A DNA stretch of 64,000 nt from Glandiceps talaboti (taxonomy: Eukaryota > Hemichordata > Enteropneusta > Spengelidae), in contig NC_135555.1 of the NCBI RefSeq assembly GCF_964340395.1, positions 23,322,225-23,386,224 of the forward strand. Direction: 5' to 3'. The position numbers and the translations under genes were made by a program. Below the pieces are notes generated by a model that saw only the letters and a program-made list of their open reading frames with translations, did not search any database and was not told where the DNA came from. Below are positions 28,240 through 37,026 of this stretch, piece by piece; the first letter of the stretch is position 1, and each line of letters begins with the position of its first letter.

Positions 28240-28990
28240 GACTTGGCATACACAGGGAACCTTGTACTATGTACCCACATCCTAGCACTAGGATGTGCAC
28301 ATCCTAGTGCTAGGATGTGGCCACATCCTTGTGCCAGAAAGAAGAGCACAGCTATGTACCAGCTGTGTGCACCACAGCTCCGTTACAGGGTATATATTTA
28401 CCACAGAGCTGGTACATGGTTGTGAAAAATATGTATGTTGTATGGATATGGAGTACACCTCTGTGCCACGACTGTTTTGCACGTCCCAGTACCATAGCTA
28501 TGTTCTGCACACCTAACACACAGTTGCACATCCATGTAACATTTATGGTTGAATAATGCCCTGTAGCAACCCTTTTGTTAATATCTGACTAACATTGCTC
28601 ACACAGCTGGTACATGGTTGTGGGAAATACCACTGTTACATCAATATTGACATAGCTCGTGCATGGCTAGGGGAAATACCTATGCTACAGCTATGCCCAC
28701 ATAGCTGGTACATGGCTGTGGGAAAAAAGCTTATGTACGTGGATGTTATAAAAACCTGTGCTGCATTGCTATTTTTAACATACATGCTACATTGATGTTG
28801 GCACACCAGGTACACATCTGTCAAATCTAGGTATGTTACACCTAGTGTGTTGGTCAGAGCTGTTACAGGGATATTGTACAGATAGCTGGCACAGCCCCCA
28901 TGGTTCCACTGAGCTGCTACAGTTATGTGCACAACCCTGTCCTAGGTATGTGAATGTTGCAGGGGTGTGCAAGGTTTCCTGTGTATGATG
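28240..28990. repeat. Palindrome-rich degenerate repeat field with a perfect 44-bp palindrome
   Basis: Bases 28276-28319 form a perfect 44-bp palindrome: two 22-nt halves, each itself almost palindromic (CACATCCTAG-CA-CTAGGATGTG, then its complement with TG at the centre). A further palindrome (GGATGTGGCCACATCC) overlaps its right end. Over the next 650 bp, variants of AGCTGGTACATGGCTGTGGG and its complement recur in both orientations (near 28345, 28401, 28600, 28650, 28703), joined by CACAGCT and GTTACAGGG motifs. Several overlapping open frames on both strands follow simply from this repetition and are not genes. The field lies inside a receptor intron. Confidence 0.85.
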
Positions 28991-29280
28991 CTTCACATTC
29001 TTTTTTCAAGTAGAAAACCATAGTAAAATTGTTTAATTAATAAAAAATCCAAAGTAAATACCGTTTGTCATTCATATTTCCACCTATTTATTTATCAAAT
29101 AATCACCAATTTAGTCTGAAAAAAATGACTGTCACGTTACGGTTGAAAAATTAGCCATGGCGATATGAACCTGAAATTAGGTCAACATTTCCCTGAAGAC
29201 ATTTTCTACATATATATTTAATGAACATGTTAAATGGGAATGGCATTGTAAATCACTAAGCATTCTTGTACAGTTTGAGA

Positions 29281-29440
29281 AAGTCTAATTTCTACAAGGG
29301 AAAGCAAGGTCCAACAATCAATCAACCAACAAACCCGACCATCGACCGACAACTAACCCAGCGACCCAGCAACTGACCAGCCAACAATCTATTCAAAACC
29401 CCCAAACCAGCAAGCACGTAAACAAGCGAGCAAGTAACTA
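29281..29440. repeat. Low-complexity CAAC/GACC-rich tract
   Basis: Imperfect CAATCAAC, CCGACC, CCAGCAAC units on the plus strand, with few G runs. It looks like a decayed tetranucleotide repeat just upstream of the 83-bp exon. Confidence 0.6.
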
Positions 29441-29569
29441 AACATTTTCTCTCTCAAATATGCTAAATGGAGAAGGTGACAGTATCTACCTATCTATTCC
29501 TAGTTACCACTGTCTAATCATTGCCCAGAACAATGCCATTAAGCTATAATCGCCTTATTTTCTTGTTAG

Positions 29570-29652
29570 GTTGAGTTTGATCCTTGCCTGTAACATGGAC
29601 CTTAGAAAGTATCCGATGGATAGTCAAGTTTGCCATTTGGAAATGGAAAGTT
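29570..29652 (+). CDS. Gene 1: 83-bp exon encoding the Cys-loop
   Basis: Encodes (R)LSLILACNMDLRKYPMDS then QVCHLEMES. This contains the canonical Cys-loop: two cysteines separated by 13 residues with the F/Y-P-M-D core that defines the family and couples agonist binding to gating. It is bounded by ttcttgttag and the donor GTT|gtgagt. The 83-bp length and the phases (one base completing Arg, one base left over for Tyr) match the equivalent exon of vertebrate glycine and GABA-A receptor genes from memory. Reading on past the donor gives an open frame of about 57 more codons without family resemblance, so that is intron sequence. Confidence 0.97.
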
Positions 29653-31272
29653 GTGAGTATAGCTACATTAATATGTATGTGATCCCGTTACAGCAAAAAC
29701 AGCAAATTTCCGTAACAATGATACTGAGCGACAACAATAATACTCACAATTGCGGGGTATCAAACGATTTTAATGAACAAATGTTGACTTGTTTATTATC
29801 GATACGAATAAACCAACCGTTAGCTTGAATTATTAATGGTGATATGGTACAGTGAACTTCATATATATGCTTAAATTCAAGACGCTGTCAGACAAACATG
29901 AACAAGATTTACGTGTATCAAGTTGACAAATCTAAAATGCATCGTTTCCAGAAGTAGGGGGTTTATGTTTGTGAGATATCATAACGTGATGATAAGCACA
30001 GATTAAAGGCAAGAAAGCAAAACGTGCAGGAAGTTTGATGGATACTTAACTGTCAAATATTGTAATATACTATGCGATAAACATATTAAAAGTGGCATTA
30101 CAGGTTACTTAAAAGACATTATGATATCAACAGAAAGATAACAGGGTTGGTTTTATCAATGGGGAATACTGCGTAGGAAAGCGTAAAGTGACGTCTCTTT
30201 CCCTTTCACGTTTCATAATGTACCGGTAATTGTACAAGGAACACATAATCCATTAATTGCGGCTGGCATTTCCGGTCTTGTTTCCGCTTCTTAAATTGTG
30301 AAGATAACTCACAACAAACTGCATGCGATGTGTGTTGTGCAATTTTATTTAAAGTCAAAGTCGTAAAACTTCAAATCTTGCTGCTGTACATATTTCATGA
30401 GGGACTTCAGATAAATTGCTTTTTCTTATGAGGGGCTTCTTTGGAAAGGCAAATAACTTACGGCGATAATGGAATAGTGACTAAACAAACGAATAAATTT
30501 AAAAAGAGACCGGAGGTTTTTTTAAAGCTCGCAGAACTAGGAAGTCATTTGTAACCCGTATTTGCAGAACCACTATAAACGTCATTGTACAAATACATAT
30601 GACAATAACGTATTATTATTAAACAATATCAAACAAACAAACAAGGATGGTTTGGAAGTTCAACACTACGATGGTCTTTAAACCGACCGACGCTTTGGGT
30701 TATAACTGTGCAGACCACACCAAAGGTTTCACTGGTACAGTACGTAGAGCTTAGTGGAGACAGAAGACCTTAAAAACGTAAATCCATATACATTTAACAA
30801 TCAAAGTATGTCTATGTCAAGTAGGTCTTTGAAACGTACGTTGCTTCAGCAGGCTTCGCTTGCATATAATGCATTGTAGGTATGTTTTTTACCTTAAGCA
30901 ATCATGAATGTATTGGCCTAACCTCGTATACTATCATTGAATCTATTGGGGATTATTTCCACATCCTCGACATATATCATTTCTTTGGTATCTCAGTGAA
31001 ACAATGTATGAAGGGTTAGCCCAAGTGTCCCTTGAAGGCATTTGGGTATTCCTTTCGAATTGAAATTTTGCTTTGAAGGAAAACTAAAAAGATATTTGAG
31101 GGTTACGTTTACAGTCTTTAAGTGATGTAGTTCAGCGTATTTTTAAGGCTGTGCTGATTAAATACCTAAATATAATCCCCATCGTAAAACTTACTTGTAC
31201 TCTTTTTAAAATTAGTGTATATGGCTAAGTTCAACACGTTAATGTAATGTATGTGTTGATTTCATTGCATAG
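29653..31272 (+). other. Gene 1 intron, 1.6 kb
   Basis: Runs from gtgagt to an acceptor ending ttcattgcatag. I see unique AT-rich sequence and no feature. Confidence 0.85.
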
Positions 31273-31407
31273 ACGGATACCGTGTCCATGATGTCCAATT
31301 CAAATGGAAAGGTGAAGACGCTGTGCATCTGAATAATGCAATCGAAATACCGGAATTTGTGTTGCATAAAGTCCAGACGACGACTGATACAAATAGTTAC
31401 GTCACTG
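31273..31407 (+). CDS. Gene 1: 135-bp exon, loops B, F and start of loop C
   Basis: Encodes (Y)GYRVHDVQFKWKGEDAV, then HLNNAIEIPEFVLHKVQ and TTTDTNSYVTG. It corresponds to 'sfgYt-ndl-f-W ... lpqF-l ... yctk-yntG' of glycine receptors. Loop B reads Y-G-Y, keeping the aromatic agonist-cage position as Tyr. In the loop C segment the position occupied in GlyR and GluCl by the first cysteine of the second disulphide is Asp (TDTNSYVTG), while the Thr of the xTG motif is kept. The acceptor is gcatag and the donor is ACTG|gtatgt. The exon ends one base into a Gly codon finished by the next exon. Confidence 0.96.
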
Positions 31408-32112
31408 GTATGTATGGAGATTGAATAATGCAACATCGCATGTCGAGAAACTAATTTTCATAATTGTTGTAATACTATCATCCTGGGCCATATCGTCAGG
31501 CTAGGCATATGTTTATATGTGTATATCATATTTGCATTATTTTCTAATGATTACGTAATAGTATATCGCGGGACAGAGGGTTTATCATCCTGCCAGAACT
31601 TAAACCTGTTTGAGTCAATTCCAATCGCGTTTAATTTAATTTATGAATATACACTGCAAAGAGGCACATTGTATACACCAATTAACATCACATAAGTGTT
31701 GGGGTCCTATGTCTCCAAACTGAGAAGACTTATTTCCATGCTAGGCCATCTTGACCTCCTTTAAGATCTCTATAACATAACAAAAGGAGACCGTGATCAA
31801 AAGATATGAAGAAATTGATATTTTTCTGATCAATGTGTCATTGAAAACTTCATTATACATATTTTCATTATACAAAACGTCATTATATTTATATTTCCTT
31901 GATGAAAAGATCAATGCAGCTGGGAGTAAAACTAACCGCCTATAGGGAATACTTTCAATTACAGTATCACATATACTATTGTAAATGTCAAAGTTCTAGA
32001 TATAGCTGCCAAAACTGCATTACCTGTTGATGTGAATTTTACTTCGGGGTATACTCAATTTTGAATGTAAAGTCTTGGGTCTGACTGAAATTTTTCGCCT
32101 GTGCTCTTAAAG
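31408..32112 (+). other. Gene 1 intron, 705 bp
   Basis: Runs from gtatgt to an acceptor ending tgctcttaaag. I see nothing notable inside. Confidence 0.85.
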
Positions 32113-32342
32113 GTAATTTCACGTGTTTGAGGGCGTACTTCTTTTTGAGACGAATCTTCGACTTTCACCTGATTCAGACCTATATTCCAAGTATCCTCCT
32201 GGTCGTTGTGTCATGGGTATCGTTCTGGATCAACCCTGAAGCATCGCCCGCTAGAGTCGGTTTGGGAATAACTACTGTTCTCACCATGACAGCACAGAGT
32301 ACTGGAGTAAGGGAAACACTGCCACCAGTGGCATACATAAAG
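32113..32342 (+). CDS. Gene 1: 230-bp exon, end of loop C, M1, M2 channel pore
   Basis: Encodes (G)[18 protein letters not shown], the M1 helix ([20 protein letters not shown]) and M2. M2 begins with the anion filter P-A-R and continues [17 protein letters not shown], then [12 protein letters not shown]. Counting Arg as 0', it has Gly 2', Thr 6', Leu 9' (gate), Ser 15' and Arg 19', nearly identical to GlyR alpha, so chloride selectivity is expected. The single loop-C cysteine follows an N-F-T sequon. The acceptor is ttaaag and the donor is AAAG|gtataa, leaving at phase 0. The first possible start-like codon inside is not a start because upstream exons join in frame. Confidence 0.97.
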
Positions 32343-32472
32343 GTATAACGGTATTATCTTAACTTTATCGTCAATACTCTTTGTATTTAATACACATGTA
32401 ATGCATTTATCAAGATAAATTTTAGAACATAAGGCAATTGATATATTATTCGATTTTACCCAAATGCGGCTA

Positions 32473-32473
<1 letters not shown>

Positions 32474-32528
<55 letters not shown>

Positions 32529-32581
32529 TTAAGTAAGTAAGCAAGCAAGCAAGAGGCAAGCAAGTAAGCAAGTAAGTAAGT
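32474..32581. repeat. (GTAA)n / (GCAA)n tetranucleotide array
   Basis: About 26 units with a short interruption near 32529 and AGCA variants near 32541-32570. Confidence 0.95.
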
Positions 32582-32588
32582 GTAAATG

Positions 32589-32702
32589 TGTGTGTTTGTC
32601 TGTCTGTATGTATGTCTGTCTGTCTGTCTGTCTGTCTGTATGTCTGTATGTATGTATGTATGTATGTATGTATGTATGTATGTATGTATGTATGTATGTA
32701 TG
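32589..32702. repeat. (TGTC)n(TGTA)n tetranucleotide array
   Basis: TGTC and TGTA units alternate in blocks, ending in about 14 TGTA units. Confidence 0.95.
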
Positions 32703-32775
32703 GTCCTCTTTGGTTGCAATGATTATTATCTCTGGGGAACGATCTACACTTAAATGTGATATTTTCATTTCACAG

Positions 32776-32886
32776 GCTATAGACGTGTGGATGACTACAT
32801 GCCTCGCTTTTGTCTTCGCTGCACTTGTAGAGTTTGCATTGGTAAATTATGTATTGACGGAACAGAGACAGAAGGCAACAAAGAAA
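32776..32886 (+). CDS. Gene 1: 111-bp exon, M3 helix
   Basis: Encodes AIDVWMTTCLAFVFAALVEF then ALVNYVLTEQRQKATKK. It is the conserved 'aIDvW---Cl-FVF-aLlEfa-VNy' M3 signature of anionic Cys-loop receptors followed by the start of the cytoplasmic loop. Acceptor cacag; donor AAGAAA|gtaaga; phase 0 at both ends. If the intron were retained the frame would stay open for a further 34 codons (starting VRPCSSNCKYF) and stop at 32988, giving a channel without M4. That is possible but not supported by any motif. Confidence 0.97.
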
Positions 32887-33914
32887 GTAAGACCGTGTTC
32901 ATCTAATTGTAAATATTTTGTGAGAAGTGTATTGTTTTTTAAGGTCAAGGGTCAGATGAATAGTAATGATTTACAGTATGAAATTTAATAACCGATCTGA
33001 CATAAACCAAGCAGTCAAATTAGATTTGAAGAAAGGGCATTAAGACAAATGTTTTACGTATACCATTTATCCTGCTTTTAATAATTAATTCGAGAGATTA
33101 TTTTACTTGTCTGTGGTTTTTACAAGTAATTCGAAGAGATTATTAGCTGCGTACGAAATGAGAAATGTTAGGTTTCATTTATATTGCTCTGAAATGATAG
33201 ATAATTTTACGTGTGAGGGCGCACTTCTTTTTGTAATGGCATCCATGAAACCCATGGTAACTAGTTATGCATGATGACATGTCAATATATGGGAAGGTGA
33301 TGCCTGCATGTCCCGACATAGCGTTGGTATTACTGCATTTACCTAGATTATATAGAAATCACTTTATGTATGTATATCAACAAACCTTTTTACTAAATAA
33401 TGTAACTTTTCTTACCGCGAGTTACAAACACGTACACGAACGTATACTTATGTTCATCATGGAAGCACAGCAATTCTCTTCATTCTCTTTTGATTTGGAA
33501 TCATACATATTTTGAACAAATCACTTGTCCTTCAGATTCAATAATGACTTTGACAGAATAATCCGAATTTGCTGGAGCCGGTGTTGGGTAAACTGGAGGT
33601 GTGAAAATTTAAGACTGTAATATGTAAATTCAGACGTGGAAGTAATTGCCACCATATACAAGGAAGATCTTTGTCTTTGTTGTCACTTTTCTACAACCAC
33701 GTGCACAGACAATGAATCCTGTCTGTGCTACAACTAACAATCCATCCACAGTGTCGAAGAAGGTCAATTGATTTTGTTATGTCTGTTTCCCAATCAAAAG
33801 TGGAAGAAGATAACGTGTGTGGTGTATATTTTCTGGTATTTATTTATAGAAGTAGAAACGTACAATCAAATTTCAAGAAAACTTTGACTATTTGTTCATT
33901 TTATTTCACAACAG
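32887..33914 (+). other. Gene 1 intron, 1.03 kb, containing a short copy of exon sequence
   Basis: Runs from gtaaga to an acceptor ending atttcacaacag. At 33201-33234 it contains a stretch closely resembling the beginning of the M1-M2 exon (see that entry). The rest is unique AT-rich sequence. The open frame at 33267-33515 has no family motif. Confidence 0.85.
33201..33234 (+). pseudogene. Partial duplicate of the start of the M1-M2 exon inside the next intron
   Basis: ATAATTTTACGTGT-GAGGGC-GCACTTCTTTTTG matches GTAATTTCACGTGTTTGAGG GCGTACTTCTTTTTG at 32113-32148, with a two-base deletion and a few substitutions. The match covers the [10 protein letters not shown] coding segment. It then ends abruptly, and the frame is broken, so it cannot serve as an exon. 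It is most simply a remnant of a local duplication. Confidence 0.65.
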
Positions 33915-34193
33915 GAATGGCGAAAATCTATGAAATCGGAAAATGGCAATTCTGATGTACCTCTTCAATCACTATCGAAGAACTCCCTAAATGTCGAAGG
34001 AACGGGGTGTGAAGATCCTGGACATTTCGCTCTACAACCAGCTATTACACTATTTCATTCCAGAATAACGCCTCGACTAATTGATCGGATCTCTCGTTTT
34101 GTCTTTCCTTTGTCATTCTTGCTATTTAACGTTATATACTGGCCTCTATGTTTCCTTGGATACGGAGATGAAACGATTCCTCATCGCTCGTGA
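33915..34193 (+). CDS. Gene 1: terminal exon, cytoplasmic loop, M4 and stop
   Basis: Encodes 92 residues beginning EWRKSMKSENGNSDVPLQSL, the rest of a short M3-M4 cytoplasmic loop, then P-R-L-I-D-R-I-S-R leading into M4 (FVFPLSFLLFNVIYWPLCF) and a short extracellular tail ending TIPHRS before TGA. 'I(D/s)-isR--FP--F-lFN--YW' is the standard M4 signature of glycine and GABA-A receptors. The acceptor is caacag and phase 0 agrees with the previous exon. The intracellular loop is only about 70 residues, at the short end for the family. The loop is rich in Ser, Asn and Glu and holds no recognisable gephyrin-type motif. Confidence 0.97.
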   Translation, partial: EWRKSMKSENGNSDVPLQSLSKNSLNVEGTGCEDPGHFALQPAITLFHSRITPRLIDRISRFVFPLSFLLFNVIYWPLCFLGYGDETIPHRS

Positions 34194-35780
34194 TTTAAAT
34201 GGAATGTGGCGAATTATTCGCTTGAATCAGTGCACGACGTAACGTAAGCCTAAACGTCAGTGACAGCCAATAGCACTGCATTGAGAGGTACATGTATACG
34301 ATGAAAAGGAAGGAAAGTGTGGCTTAAAAGTATGTGATATTCCTCAGTCCGGCGCCACGGCTAGCTACCGGATGACGCCAAATAATATCAGATTTGAAGA
34401 ATTGTTTTCAGTATTCTCAATTTGTGTATCATTTACCTGAACATTGCATCATTCCTCGGATATCATGTGTCAATGATGTCTTTTTTTACATTTCTATTTC
34501 TATATAGCATTAACATTACAATTCATATCTTTAACGTCATTTTTGCATTCTAAAATTTCCTACATAACTTGTATGATGGTGTTTGTATTTACCAATAATA
34601 CACCAAGCGAGGGCAATATCATGATTTTATCACATGTCCAAATGCTGGTGATACAATTAAATTAAATTTTAAAATTCTATACGAATCGATATTCTGACAC
34701 TCAGTTCAAAATATATAAAAATGTTATAACTCCTAGCTCGTTTATTGCTCTGATTTATCTAACTTGTTTGTATCAGTAGCCATTAAAGAAGGCTAGAATG
34801 GCGGGCAATAAAGTCACCTTGAAAATAACACAGGTGTGTTTTAAAACAAATTTATATGACACGATTGTAGAACAGTGGCACGAAAACAATAGTAAATATA
34901 CATTGGGTAGAACAAGCAATGGTAAGTGCAATTTTACACTTACAAACACGTAATTATAGCAACATGGAAACACAATTAACATCTAGTTTGTAATTTTTTT
35001 TACTACGCGAATGCCAATATTAACACATTTGGTAAATAAGAATAAGGCAACTGTGGGTTTGGTTGTTGTTTGACAATTGTTGTTCAACGTTTAAGGCCTA
35101 TTAGGAGTAATACATCAGTATCAAGGTAGCTGGTCCTGTCTTCATTGTAAACCCTAACCCACCTTGTCCTTGTCACAATTTGCGTTTTATATACCCTCTC
35201 CCTTGAAATCTAATACCTATGTTTAGATTTTCACACAGCGAAATATTTCAAGTTTTCACTCATATAAGCTTATAGTTCTTCAAATGTATTCTTTTCTTCA
35301 AACTTATATCGTAAATGTCATTGATGTTACATCATCGCATTTCAATTTATAACGTGGTTAATTGATGGTCCTAAAGTACTTCTCGGCAAGTATTTTTCGT
35401 AACAGGTTGTGATTTAGCTGGAGGGATTCTCAATGCTCTAGACTAGCCAGTCTGTGACGTTGGTTCACCGAAGCATATACTATATACAAATGCATACATC
35501 TGTGTATCTGTCATGGGTCGTTGAGCCCTACAGCATCGGTCAACAAACTTCGTACGAGGACAATGACGACTACATTTAGTTACTGTCAGCCTAAATTAGA
35601 ATTTTGCTTTATTTGTGAGTCAAATGATTGATAGAGGTTTACAATGTTGTTCTCCTGCTTACATTCCTGACTACGTGCCATTGCAATCCATTGCACATAG
35701 ACATACATACACATTGCACATAGACGTACAGCCATACCGTCTGCTAATAAGCAACATTTCTTACATATTATCGGACCTTC
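34194..35780. other. 3' flank of gene 1
   Basis: Follows the TGA at 34191-34193. Candidate polyadenylation signals are at 34656-34666 (overlapping ATTAAA) and 34807 (AATAAA). I see no further gene. Confidence 0.7.
34807..34812 (+). terminator. Candidate polyadenylation signal of gene 1
   Basis: First AATAAA after the stop codon, about 615 bases downstream, with overlapping ATTAAA hexamers at 34656-34666 as alternatives. It is assigned on position only. Such hexamers are common in AT-rich DNA. Confidence 0.35.
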
Positions 35781-35783
35781 AAT

Positions 35784-35835
35784 ATACATACATACATACA
35801 TACATACAGACACACACACACAAACATACATACAT

Positions 35836-35918
<83 letters not shown>

Positions 35919-36015
35919 TACATACATACATACATACATACATACATACATACATACATACATACATACATACATACATACATACATACATACATACATA
36001 CATACAGACAGACAT
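35784..36015. repeat. Compound (ATAC)n(AGAC)n(AGGC)n(ATAC)n array
   Basis: A 230-bp tetranucleotide array with four successive motif blocks. It creates long spurious open frames on both strands (His-Thr-Tyr-Ile or Met-Tyr-Val-Cys strings). Confidence 0.97.
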
Positions 36016-36997
36016 ACACTTTGCAAAAAAGAATCATAATAATATATAAAGTATACTTATGGCCCTACGACCTATAAATACATTTTGTACAAATTTGATA
36101 TAAATATGTTATGTGTAGCTGAAGATTGAATTAGGAAAAGAATAGTGCAACCTTTTCATAACTGTTTACAAACACTACTCAGTGAAGTTCAACTGGTTTT
36201 AATTGATGATAAACTGAGACTTTATACATTTTATTATTGGTCAAATTTAACATTGCCCATGATAGTTGCGTTAACTTATGCATTAATTAAGTATGATGAC
36301 TAATGATTTTTTTGTTTTTTTATGTGATGGCAATATTTTTGAAGATTTTATTTTTTAAAAAGTAAAGCATATTTAGTTTCTGAAACTATCACTTGAAATG
36401 ATTAACATCACATTCAGTAAACGATAACTGCGTTGTACAAATACGTGCTTTGTTTTGTTGTTGCCATGGTATGACAGTGTCTTATGACACATTTATAAAT
36501 ATGGTAGTGTGTAATACACAGAGAGAAGAAATACTAATGTTCATTAAGTGTTACACCAATAGATAGCAAATAGCAAAATGACAAGATGACCTAAAATGTT
36601 TTTCAACTTGGTAAATCAAATGATCTACAAAGGTTATTAGCACAAGCAGTTCAAAGCTCGATCCCGAAAAAATTGAAGTGCTTGTGCGTTAACCTTTGTA
36701 GATATAATGGCAAGATATTATTCCTATATAAGTTGTACGTTTCACACGAGTTGTATTTCCTCTCAATGCACGTCATTATATTTGATATATTCAATGCCAC
36801 CGATCTATTAGTAATACTATATTTGTTGCCGTTCATAAGTGCCTTGGAATCTTGAATAAACCTGAGGAATTTCCATTTTCTTAGAATTGTATGTAATTAT
36901 ATAATAAGCCTATCTCGTATCAATGTAGAATTTGATATGTAAATATGGCTAAACAAATATTTGGAGGCTGGGCCTTCAATATTACCCAAGTTACTAG

Positions 36998-37026
36998 TGT
37001 TGTTGTTGTTGTTGTTGTTGCTGTTG
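36998..37026. repeat. (GTT)n microsatellite
   Basis: About nine GTT/GCT units. Confidence 0.9.

Larger units (their letters stand above)
20665..29569 (+). other. Gene 1 intron, about 8.9 kb
   Basis: Runs from gtaagg to an acceptor ending ttcttgttag. It contains a CATA array (20780-20915), a hairpin (21366-21390), TTGTC and GA microsatellites, a possible degenerate tRNA-like patch (27286-27355) and the palindromic repeat field at 28240-28990. No exon is supported. 20950-24380 and 25060-27280 look like ordinary unique AT-rich sequence. Confidence 0.88.
32343..32775 (+). other. Gene 1 intron, 433 bp, about half microsatellite
   Basis: Separates the M2 and M3 exons. 32474-32581 is (GTAA)n with GCAA variants and 32589-32702 is (TGTC)n followed by (TGTA)n. 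Unique sequence is confined to about 130 bp at the left and 75 bp at the right. The acceptor is tttcattt-cacag. Confidence 0.93.

Noticed and set aside
28237-28996. Six overlapping open frames on both strands
   Set aside because: They arise from the palindromic repeat field. The peptides are mirror products of one motif and match no family.
33267-33515. 82-codon plus-strand frame in the last intron of gene 1
   Set aside because: Checked as a possible alternative cytoplasmic-loop exon. It lacks suitable flanking splice sites in phase and shows no resemblance to receptor loops.
35586-36049. Long open frames on both strands (Met-Tyr-Val-Cys and His-Thr-Tyr-Ile strings)
   Set aside because: They are translations of a tetranucleotide array with no start context, splice signals or non-repetitive protein content. 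The same applies at 20751-20975, 32456-32768, 41734-42121, 50062-50364 and 54112-54294.
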